This document shows positions 21,498-30,449 of a DNA stretch of 64,000 bases, piece by piece. The DNA is taken from NCBI RefSeq assembly GCF_024323335.1, contig NC_066579.1, positions 360,468,665 to 360,532,664 of the forward strand, in the 5' to 3' direction. Origin of the DNA: Lathyrus oleraceus. Lineage: Eukaryota; Streptophyta; Magnoliopsida; Fabales; Fabaceae. The notes beneath the pieces are model-generated. The model made no database searches, was not told the origin of the DNA, and was given only the letters and a program-made list of their open reading frames with translations. Position 1 is the first letter of the stretch, and each line of letters starts with the position of its first letter. The position numbers and the translations under genes were made by a program.

Positions 21498-22099
21498 GTT
21501 TTGTTGAAATTGTCCCCCACTGTTCTGATGGTGTGTTGTGATGGATGTTCTTTTGGTGGTTCTTTTGGCAGTCATGTTTTGATGCCTTGATGTATTTTTT
21601 TTTTGGGTTCTTTTTGATTTCTCTGGATTTTTATCTCAGCTTGTTAAGTTGTGTATGTTTGTGGTTCTGTAACACCTAACAATATGTTTTGACATTCTAT
21701 GTGACATTTTGTTTGACTAATAGACATTTATTTTGTCTCATTGGTCTCTTTGGTCTCTTTTGGCTAAAAAGGGGGAGAAGTAGCTAAAGGAGTTGTAGTT
21801 ATGCTATAAACAGATGACAGATGATGTTGAAGAGGATGTATGTTGGAGATAATCTGTGTAGTACAAGTAGCTATGCTATAAACAGGTTACAGGTGATGTT
21901 GAAGGAGATGTCTGTGTTGAGCAGACTGAGGGGGAGAAGGAGCACAAGCGCACGTGTGTTTAATATGTATTTACTAGTTGTTATTTTAGCTAGTAATGTG
22001 TGTTTTAATACTTCTGCTGCTAAATTACTGATGTGATTATTCTCTTGTGAACAAATGGTATGATGTATGTTTTAGCCAAAATTTGCCAAAGGGGGAGTT
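21498..22099 (+). other. Element X 3' UTR with repeated purine tracts
   Basis: Non-coding. A tandem duplication of about 70 bp (blocks near 21798-21832 and 21868-21903) shares ATGCTATAAACAG and GATGTTGAAG. The tract GGGGGAGAAG occurs near 21770 and 21930, and the tract next to the LTR is CAAAGGGGGAGTT. Confidence 0.75.
22087..22098 (+). other. Polypurine tract, X
   Basis: CAAAGGGGGAG directly before the LTR start TGTTGGTTC, the plus-strand primer site. Confidence 0.8.
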
Positions 22100-23039
22100 T
22101 GTTGGTTCTATGTGTTGGCAGCAATTTTGGTAAAACCTAGAGTGTTCATAAGTTGTCACAAGTGTTGTCTTGACATAAGATAACATGTTCTTGTAGGGTG
22201 TTTAAAATGTGAATGTGCAGGATTTTACTGAGATGTCAGACCCGATGTCATGAGATCTGTATACAGAACATTCAGTCTGAATGTTATGTATTGTGTGATT
22301 GCGTTTTTTATGCTAATCTATGTGTGATGATGTAATGATTAAACGCGCCTTCAATCAGTAATTAAAACCAGATTGACTTATTTTCCAACAAGATATAATC
22401 AGCTGTCATGAGAAGATATGAATGGAAAATAGTTTTAGGGTTTTGTGATGTCCAAGCCCAACCAAACACTTCTATAAAAAGGGCATGGAATACCTGGTTT
22501 TAACACACAAGAAATAACGAACGAAATATTGAGAGAGAATAAGGGTTGTAGTCTTGTGTGGTCGTGTGTATTGTGAGCCATTCTTTCGTCCATAGATGAT
22601 TGAATTGGACTGACTTTTGAGTTGTAATTTGTCCACTCTAAGCTTTGAAGCATGAGTGTGTGTTTACTTGGTTGAAGCTTTTAAGCAAGATCAAGTATGT
22701 GTTCTTAAAGAGTGTCTTCTTTTCATTGTAATATTTGTTTTTACATCACTGCTGTGATTGAGGGGGAGTGAGTAGGGCCTCATATCTAAGAGTTCTTAGA
22801 TAGAAGTCACACGGGTAGAGATTAGGTGAAAAGACTGTAACTTGAAGTTGTTTACTGAGAGTCTTTGAACTAATTCTGTTTAGTGGATTTCCTTCCTGGT
22901 TTGGTAGCCCCTAGACGTAGGTGAGTTTGCACCGAACTGGGTTAACAATTGCTTGTGTCACTTGTATTACTGTTCTTTATCTTTTATCCTGTTTATATTG
23001 TTTAGATATTAGTGTCGTGACATTACCTTCGACCTTTCA
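22100..23039 (+). repeat. Element X 3' LTR
   Basis: About 940 bp from TGTTGGTTCTATG. The right end is set at ...CTTTCA (TG...CA rule) and could be off by some tens of bases. TATAAAAA at 22473 confirms + orientation. No partner LTR lies in the window, so insertion age cannot be read. Confidence 0.7.
22473..22480 (+). promoter_or_regulatory. TATA box, X LTR
   Basis: TATAAAAA followed by GGGCATGG, about 375 bp into the LTR. Confidence 0.6.
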
Positions 23040-23091
23040 TATCTGATACCAGAATTTCAAGGAAAATATCGATAAAACCTTTAGAAAATAG

Positions 23092-24132
23092 AATAATGGT
23101 CGTCGTAACCATATTCGGGTTCGGGACTCGATTACGCAAGAGGAAGGTATTATCACCCCTCACGTCCAGATTAGTGATAGTGACTCTGATTCAGTCACTA
23201 GCCCTGCGACGCACACGGATTCCAGTTCGACTAGTTCTGGCTTTAGTCTTTCTTCAGATTCGTTGCCTTTGCAGGATTCAAGGGGACCAGGAGATGTTGG
23301 CATCACAAAAATCCAGCCTCCTCCAACTACTCCTCTGCCAACTACTTCCCCTTCATCTTCCCAGGGACTGGCAATAAATCCTTCTGCTCTAGAAGCAATT
23401 TCTAGGCTTCGCGGCCTAGTAAGATCACGTGATGCTTCTTCAGATTCTGAGCAGCTTCACCATTCTGATAAGATAGGTTCTGAAGTGACAAAGGTCAAAG
23501 CTCTGATGGACAAGGTTCGTTTTCACGCTTTGAATCCAGATCTACCCCATGTGCTTATGAGTGAACCTATTGTCGGCCCAGAACTCTTGCATGTGCTTGC
23601 CCAACTCACAGAGCTTCACCTTTCTGAGTATGCTAAGTGTGTGATGGCCGCTTTAGAAAAACTTCTGGTTCCCATGTTGCGTCATCTCGACAACGTTAGG
23701 GAAAATGAACACCAGATTGTAACTACAGAGGCCTTTGTGAAGGAGAAATGGGAGCTGGTGATGAAAGCCAACGAAGAGGTCACCAAAATGCTGGGAAAGA
23801 TTGAGGAGAAGAAAAAGGAATTGGCCTCCAAACAAACAAGAGCTTCTGAGATACGCCTCCAAATTGATGACCTTCAGCGTCAAATTGCTGCTCTGGACAG
23901 TGAATTGGAGTCAATTACTGAGGAGGAATCGTGTATTGTCGACAAGGTTATAAAGCCGGCCCAAGATACTGTGGAGCAGACCACCAACGATGCCTTGGCT
24001 ATAGTTAAAGAACTTTCCAACGTTGAAAAGAAGCTTGAACAGCTTAAGGTCCAAGCCGACAACTTTGAATCTAAGTCTCTACACTACAACCTTGAGCTTC
24101 AATCATTTCAGTCTAGATTCGGTCAACTTTAA
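23092..24132 (+). CDS. Antisense extra ORF of element Y (coiled-coil protein)
   Basis: Open in frame 1 from just after TAG 23089 to TAA 24130, 346 codons, on the strand opposite Y's pol and tail to tail with integrase. Visible: N-terminal IRVRDSITQEEGIITP, a Ser/Asp/Thr-rich disordered part (ISDSDSDSV, SSSTSSGFSLSSDS), a central helical region (ALEAISRLRGLVRSRD, ELLHVLAQLTELHLSEY), and a long coiled coil (KIEEKKKELASKQTRASEI onwards to about residue 330). There is no ATG in frame near the start; an ATG at 23096 is in another frame, so the start may be damaged. Tat-lineage Ty3 elements are known to carry such antisense ORFs of unknown function. Its openness while Y pol is broken is notable. 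Confidence 0.72.
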   Translation, partial: NNGRRNHIRVRDSITQEEGIITPHVQISDSDSDSVTSPATHTDSSSTSSGFSLSSDSLPLQDSRGPGDVGITKIQPPPTTPLPTTSPSSSQGLAINPSALEAISRLRGLVRSRDASSDSEQLHHSDKIGSEVTKVKALMDKVRFHALNPDLPHVLMSEPIVGPELLHVLAQLTELHLSEYAKCVMAALEKLLVPMLRHLDNVRENEHQIVTTEAFVKEKWELVMKANEEVTKMLGKIEEKKKELASKQTRASEIRLQIDDLQRQIAALDSELESITEEESCIVDKVIKPAQDTVEQTTNDALAIVKELSNVEKKLEQLKVQADNFESKSLHYNLELQSFQSRFGQL

Positions 24133-24289
24133 CCGATTTTATTTTTTATGTAATATTTGAACAATGGCTTTTTTCCAATTTTGTATGCCACTATTTTATT
24201 TTCCAACACTGTGTATATTTTAATTTTCTGTGCTTTTATAGCTGGTTTCAAACATAGTTTTCTCCAACCAAGTTTGTTCGACAACCATT

Positions 24290-25165
24290 TAGCCTGTCGA
24301 AATCTTGACCTCTTGAAGGAGAGGCCTGTACTTTTTTAAGTATTTTCCATTTACCCTCAAGATTCGCCTATCTGGTGCCAACTCTTCGACTTCGTAGGCG
24401 TTATTAGAGAAAACCTGCAAAACCTTAAACGATCCTTCCTAATTTGGGGACCATTTGCCCAAGACTCTGTCATTTTTATCCATAGGCAAGATCACTCTCC
24501 AAACTAAATCGTCGACAGCAAACATTTTACCCTTCACCTTCTTATTGTAGGCTCTGGCGACTTTTTCTTCCTGTCTTTGTAATGAATCTAAGGCTAACAT
24601 TCTTTTCTCATCTAACTCGACCAGTTCGTCTGCCATCATGCTCCAATAATCTTCAGAAGGTATTTCATGTTGCCTCTGGATTCTGACTGCACGAACATGA
24701 GTCTCTACTAGTAACACTGCATCATGCCCATATACTAGTCGAAATGGAGTTATTCCGGTTGCTTCTTTTGGCGATGTTCGACATGCCCACAAAGCTTGAT
24801 CTAACGTCTTATGCCAATTTCTTGGCTTCTTGCCTACATGTTTCTTTATTAGACTAATGATCACTTTATTGGCTACTTCGATCTGACCATTTACTTGTGT
24901 GTAATAAGGGGTAGAAGTCAATAATTTGATTCCCATCTCTTTTGTAAAATCTTGCATCTTTCGACCAGTAAAAACTGACCCTTGGTCGGTTGTAATTGTT
25001 TCTGGGATACCAAATCTGCATATGATGTGACTTTGGACAAAGTATATCACAACTTCGACCCATTTTGTGAAATAGTCGATACCGACCAAAACATACCTTT
25101 GTTGTTTCGACGAAGCTGGTTTTATTTCTCCAATCACATCTAATGTCCATAATGGCTTTTGTTTT
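24290..25165 (-). pseudogene. pol: Element Y integrase, N-terminus deleted
   Basis: The catalytic core is complete: GIDYFTKWVE, TTDQGSVFTG (second Asp) and NGQIEVANK (Glu), then ALWACRTSPKEATG and LVYGHDAVLLVE, and a C-terminal chromatin-binding-like part ending GKWSPN. There TGG is TAG at 24439, after which the frame goes on (VLQVFSNNAYEVEEL) to about 24300. The HHCC zinc domain is absent. The deletion joint is near 25150, where the RT end (KGIEVNQSKTKAI) runs straight into the integrase core. Confidence 0.85.
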
Positions 25166-25618
25166 GCTTTGGTTTACTTCAATACCTTTTTAATGCACCA
25201 CAAAGCCAAGGAAATCACCCGCCTGCACACAAAAAGCACACTTTAATGGATTCATTTTCAATCCACATTTTCTCATCCTTAAAAAGGCCTCCCGGAGATA
25301 TTCGACATGAGTAAGTCGACCATTTGATTTTATCACAATATCATCAATGTATACTTGCATGAAATCTTCAATAAAATCATGGAACATTGAGTTCATTACC
25401 CTCTGATATGTCGCTCCAGCATTTTTCAGGCCGAATGGCATGACAACCCACTCATATGTACCTAAGGCTCCTGGGCATCGAAACACCGTCTTCGGCACAT
25501 CTTCTTATGCAATAAAAATTTGGTTATATCCAGAATAACCATCTAACATACTTAAATATTCAAAACCAACGGCAGAATCGACCAGCATTTTTGCTATGAG
25601 CATGTCATACTCGTCTTT
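25166..25618 (-). pseudogene. pol: Element Y reverse transcriptase, C-terminal part
   Basis: Reads from the Ogre joint: a GYSGYNQI box (with a TAA shortly after), FRCPGALGTYEWVVMPFGLKNAGATYQRVM, catalytic VYIDDIVIKS near 25345, and LKMNPLKCAFCVQAGDFLGF. There is a stop after VVH. The sequence upstream of the joint lies at 47979-48231. RNase H should follow but is missing. Confidence 0.88.
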
Positions 25619-25623
25619 GGGGG
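25619..25623. repeat. Target site duplication of Ogre, left copy (GGGGG)
   Basis: Five G directly before the LTR (TGTCGCATC). It pairs with 47974-47978, and the Y reverse transcriptase frame lines up across the two. Confidence 0.9.
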
Positions 25624-26099
25624 TGTCGCATCACGCGAAAAACCGGCGGGAAAACAAGAACAACAGAGCCGCCACCGTGCGTTATTTATCCCAAAAGAGG
25701 GAAAGGAAACGCTCAAAGTAAACCTGGGAAAGGAAAGGTCTCGCGACCAAAGAGAATGGGATCGGGAGTCGGTTATGCGAAGGGAAGGTATTAGCACCCC
25801 TACGCATCCGTCGTACTCGACGGGATCCACGCACAATAGAAAGGAAAATGGTTGCTAAACACTGCTCAAACACACACACACTGGCTGAAAGAGACACAAG
25901 AAAACAAAAGAGACTGACTCGGCAGGACATCGCATCCTGGGCCTACTTAGTCTATCAGGCATAGACATCAGAGTCAAAGTAGTTCGGACTGGGGAAACGA
26001 CACATGCTCGCTAGGATGTCGCATCCTATGCATACGTATCTCCTTGGACGAAGGAGAATCAGAGCATTCGTAGCTCGGCTGACACGCACACAAACAGAC

Positions 26100-26290
26100 A
26101 CAGGCAAAGGCAAACGTGGAGCCCGAATGCCAATCACTGGACTTACATCAGCATCCGAACCAAAACACACAGGCAAAGGCAAACATGGAGCCCGAATGCC
26201 AATCACTGGACTTACATCAGCATCCGAACCAAACAAACCCACGATGGAACCCGAATGCCACTCGATGGACTTACATCAGCTTCCAAGCAC
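26100..26290 (-). repeat. Three-copy repeat of about 65 bp in Ogre LTR
   Basis: Copies share GGAGCCCGAATGCCAATCAC and GGACTTACATCAGC; the third is more diverged. The same array lies near 43644-43834 in the 5' LTR. Confidence 0.9.
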
Positions 26291-26508
26291 ACGACAACAC
26301 AAAACAAAGACACAGGCGCCCGGAGAGATCTGCTCATCTCCTGCCTACGTACCTCATTTGGTATTAGGATCAGGGCGACGTAGTTCCCCTACAGAGGGAA
26401 AAAGGACTAGCCTAACCAGATAACAGAGGGAGACACAACTAGGGAGACTACGACTCGAGCCTAGATGTTATCATGCAAAATCATCCCTAAGTTAAGGTTT
26501 CTAGCTAA

Positions 26509-26618
26509 CTTGCACAGGGAGCAAGCCTATCCTAAATATGACTTGCACAGGAAGCAAGCCACACCTAACTTGCACAGGAAGCAAGCTAAACTAAACCTGA
26601 CTTGCACAGGAAGCAAGC
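26509..26618 (-). repeat. Four-copy hairpin repeat in Ogre LTR
   Basis: Four units of ACTTGCACAGGAAGCAAGC (first with GGG), period about 24-36 bp. Each is a CTTGC...GCAAG stem-loop. Repeated at about 44052-44162. Confidence 0.88.
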
Positions 26619-29402
26619 TAAAGCAATCACACAAGCACAAGTAGCACACACTATATGCAAGCAATGGGCTCAAACAAGGTCAGGTTTTAGTCGAGGGGTC
26701 ATATCAACCTCAACAAACAAACCACTGGAACTGGGTAGTGTTAGCTCTTAACCTTGCCATTGAGGGGCTAAGGTGAAGCTGATGAAAGGTGGGTGAAAAT
26801 GAGACTTCACAGCTCTTGTCCCTGGCCTGGGAGAGCTTAAGACAAGAATGTGTGGGTTCAGAAAGGGGGAGCCCTTCTACACATTTGAAACTGACTCAAC
26901 TGTACACTTGTACAAGATCTTGGGTTTGTATCTGCAATGCATCAACACAGTGGTGTGAGCAAAGCAGATGACACACAGAATAGCAGGGGATAGATTGCAT
27001 ATCCCTTGGGTTCTGCCAATTGCCTCTTCACTTAGGAGGTCTTTGACTCTATACAAGGACAAAGGTAAACAGTCACAAACATTGCCTCTTAAGGAGGACT
27101 TCAGACAGTTGCCTGGCCAAGTAACAGGCCAGGTCTTCCAGACTACATGAAGTAAAGAAGTTATACCTCAATGCAAATTGCTTATCAAGCAAAGCAAAGC
27201 AAAAGTTCACAAGGAACTAAGCAACTAAAAGTACCTGAAACCAGTCAGACAACATTAGTACACAAGTCAAAGTTAAATCAAAATGAAACAAAGGTCAACA
27301 GTCAACACAAGCAGATAAATGTGCAATGCACAAAGCTCAAGGCATGTGAGCCAAGCAACCTACAAAACACACAAGTTAGTTCATGATAAACAATCAAACT
27401 TAATCAACTTGTATTGATCTCTTTGAAGCATTTGTTACTTAACCTGAAAAAACAAACTTAAATATGAGTAACAAGACCACTAGGACAAGCCTAGGGTCAA
27501 AAGGAGACAAAAAGTTTAAAACAGCAAGGGACAAGTGCCCAAAGTCAAGACAAATCAATCAAGAAGCAAACCCAAGTGGTTTCACATTCACATCATTCAT
27601 CATTATCATTTCACAAACAAAATAGGTCAAAGCATGGCATGTGGAAGCTCATAGAAGTCAACAGCAAGACTCAGTTCAAAACCAATCATAAACAATTCCA
27701 AAAATCATCAAATAAATCATGATCAATCACAACCCACAGCATGGTAAGCATGTTAAATTTCAACTCATTTAGACAAGTAGAAGGTGGTCAATGAAAATCA
27801 GAAAGGCAAGGCAATTTTAGACATGCTCAAAGAAGTCAACCAAACATGTACCAACTTGAATAAATCATAAATCAGTGATAGCAAATGATAAATGAATGGG
27901 ACTAACACCATGATAAACCTTAATATGTCTACTAATCACATGTCAAATTTCATGTCCATCTAATAAAGTATGAGAATTTCACAAATGAAATGGGAACATG
28001 TATCACAAAAAGTCAACATATGACCAAACAGGGGAGAAAAATCTCAAACAATTAGGAAATGCCACAAATAAATCCAAGAAAAATCACATGCAAACTAGAC
28101 ATACTCAAGTACTTTCATGCAAAAATTCAATCCAATTTGAGGTCAAGAGGCATGGTAAAGAAAATCAAGAAGTTGCACATCATTGGTGTGACACAAATTG
28201 TCACACCCTAATTCAAAAAATCATAACTTAATGACCAGAGATGATAAATTCACAAACTCTACACCAAAATCACCATGAATGTGTCTAGTTTAAGCACAAA
28301 AAATTTCAAGGCCATAGGATAATGCATCATCATTTCACAAGTGTTTTGGCAAAAGGTACAAGATATGAGCACATGAACAAAACCCTAGCACCAATTAAAA
28401 TCCAACCATCCAAAAATTCAGGAAAAATCATGATAAAATACTAGAGACCATGCTGAGCATTTAGCAAAAATTCCCATGAAATTTGGATCACAAATGAATG
28501 ATCTATGAATTTTGCAAGTTGAGCATATCAAATGAAATAAAAATTGAGAAAATAAATGATTTAATTGAATTTAAAACCGGAAATGGCATTGTGGTAATTA
28601 TTGGGGAATTTAAATGAAACGGTGTGCATTGGATAGCCTGCATGGCAGCCAACGATTGGCTTCATGGCCCAGAAATTTGGAGGAACATGCAATGCAAGGG
28701 CGAAACGTGTTCTGGGCAGGGAACTAGGGTTCGTACGCTACAGTAAGCTTCATCTTCATCAACCAAATTCGAAAAAATTATTTTTCCAGAAATTCGAATG
28801 GGAAGCATCATCATGACCAGCAAACAACACACATCAACATTCCAAAAGCCATTTTCTATGAATCAAGCCCAGCATCATGAATCGAGCAAAAACATATTGG
28901 AGCAACAAACTTTAAATCATCATAACTTTCAGAATAGCCAACCATTTTCAATGATTCAAGTTTCAAAATGACCAGCACAACACACTCTGTCATAAGCATA
29001 GCATAGTTTTGTAAATAGAGAAACTCGAAAACTTACTTGATCTTGAAGAAAATGATGAAACAGGTGTTGTTTGGATGTATTGGCTCAAAACAGATGCTCC
29101 ACTAGCTTCCACAAGGTGAATGGTGAAGAAAGTTTAGCTCAGCAACCCTTGAAATGGCTTAACTCGAAATCTGCCATTGATGAGCTCCTTTAATGCAGTC
29201 CATGAAGGAAGCTTTACAGTTGTGGAATGAGGTTGGCAAATGGTTCAATAATGATGATGAAGGATGCAAGGCTAACCAAGGCTCGAGTTCCTTTGAGGTT
29301 TTGGTCAGAAAATACAAGAATGAGAAAAATGGTGTTTTAGAGAAAATGAGATGTTCTGTTTGTAAATGGTGGCTGCTAGGGTTTAGATTGGCAGAAAAGA
29401 AT

Positions 29403-29411
29403 GATATATAT
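29403..29411 (-). promoter_or_regulatory. Possible TATA box, Ogre 3' LTR
   Basis: ATATATATC on the - strand, about 1,030 bp into the LTR. The 5' LTR has a similar site at about 46949-46957. Weak, as the region is AT-rich. Confidence 0.3.
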
Positions 29412-30437
29412 GCTGTTTAAGGTTGCTAAGTGGAATGCTAAACACAATTAGCTCAAATGAAGCAAGTTTTGTCATTTGCTAAAATTCCACCAACTTCACA
29501 TGGGGTGTGTATGCTGCACGAATTTGGGCTTGCAAACATGTCCCAAATGACATTTCAGAACATTCCCAATTGGCCAAAATGATTAAAAATGATTATTTGG
29601 AAAAGTCAAATTTCAACCTCACTTGAAATTAATTCAAGCAAGTCCAAAAAGGCCATTTTGAATGGTGATGTTTTGGTGCATGATGATGACATTTTTGGAA
29701 AGAGGGGATCAAATGTGACTTGTAGGAAAAAACCCCACCCAATTTGGCCAAATGGTTTGAGAGATATGGCCTTTTGAAGTTCAAAAATTTTTGAAAATGA
29801 ATTGATCATAACTTGCCAACCATACATGGGAATTGAGAGTTCTTGGACTTTTTGGAAATGGGAGAACAAGATCTTCAACTTTCATGTTGGGCAAAAATTC
29901 ATTTGAAGCTTGTATCATGATGTAAGTTTGGGATCAAGAAGTTTCCATTTTTGGCAGGTTTCAATTACAGGTCCAGTTTCTATTTTTGGAAATTTCTTGT
30001 CTGGCTTCAAATTCTTACATGATGATGTTTGACATGTTATATGAAGACTATATGGACATGAATGAGACCTCTCAAACCAATTTCCACCATCAAATCACTG
30101 ATTAAATGCACAGTTGACCAACAGTTGACTTTTTAGGGTTTCTGGTGAACTGAGCCATGACTGATGACTTCTGAACATCCAATCCTTGACCAAAACACTC
30201 CAAAAGGACCCCTAGGTCATGTGAACATGTTGGACCAACCCTAGGGCCTTGTCTCCTTGGAAATTACACTTGTTTGCTTGACTGACTGATCTCCTGACCA
30301 GTTTGACCTAATCTGTTTGATGATCTTGCACTTGGGGCAAAGGACAATGCAATGTTATGCAGTGGCCTATGTTAAATGTTAATGACCTAATAATGAAAAT
30401 GTATGTACAATGATAGGTGCAAATTTGAGGTGCTACA

Positions 30438-30449
30438 GCTGCCCCTATT
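30438..30449 (-). other. Polypurine tract, Ogre
   Basis: On the - strand AATAGGGGCAGC lies directly before the 3' LTR TGTAGC. The second element Z has AAATAGGGGCATC in the same place. Confidence 0.75.

Larger units (their letters stand above)
4230..23039 (+). mobile_element. Element X: SIRE/Maximus-type Ty1/copia retrotransposon, 5'-truncated, interrupted by W
   Basis: The order is gag (two CCHC-type knuckles), protease, integrase, RT, RNase H (copia order, integrase before RT), then an envelope-like ORF after a stop, a purine-rich 3' UTR and an LTR starting TGTTGGTTC. This is the layout of the SIRE lineage. The 5' LTR and the gag N-terminus are absent: homology begins near 4230. The element carries at least ten in-frame stops and two frameshifts, and is split at 8815 by element W. 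I saw no target duplication for X itself. Confidence 0.85.
23092..25618 (-). mobile_element. Element Y, 3' part (Tat-like Ty3/gypsy)
   Basis: Left half of a - strand Ty3 element split by Ogre at 25619-25623; the right half is 47979-53053. It holds the RT C-terminal part, integrase and an extra antisense ORF. RNase H and the integrase zinc domain are deleted. Y's 3' LTR should lie below 23092, but X's LTR is there instead, so Y's end is lost or displaced. Confidence 0.82.
25624..30437 (-). repeat. Ogre 3' LTR (4,814 bp)
   Basis: On the - strand it begins TGTAGCACCTC and ends ...GATGCGACA, matching 43168-47973. It contains a 3-copy repeat of about 65 bp at 26100-26290 and a 4-copy hairpin repeat at 26509-26618. 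Several ORFs of 60-140 codons occur identically in both LTRs but show no domain and cross the repeats, so I treat them as chance. Confidence 0.95.

Noticed and set aside
23044..23055. TGATACCAGA after X's LTR as a primer binding site
   Set aside because: Two mismatches to TGGTATCAGA and nothing recognisable of an internal region follows. Chance likely.
26004..26423. 139-codon ORF, repeated at 43548-43967
   Set aside because: Lies in both Ogre LTRs over a tandem repeat. The peptide repeats itself, and there is no start context or domain.
29193..29420. 75-codon ORF, 96 codons at 46738-47028
   Set aside because: LTR sequence. The reading frame differs between the two LTRs by an indel, so it is not kept.
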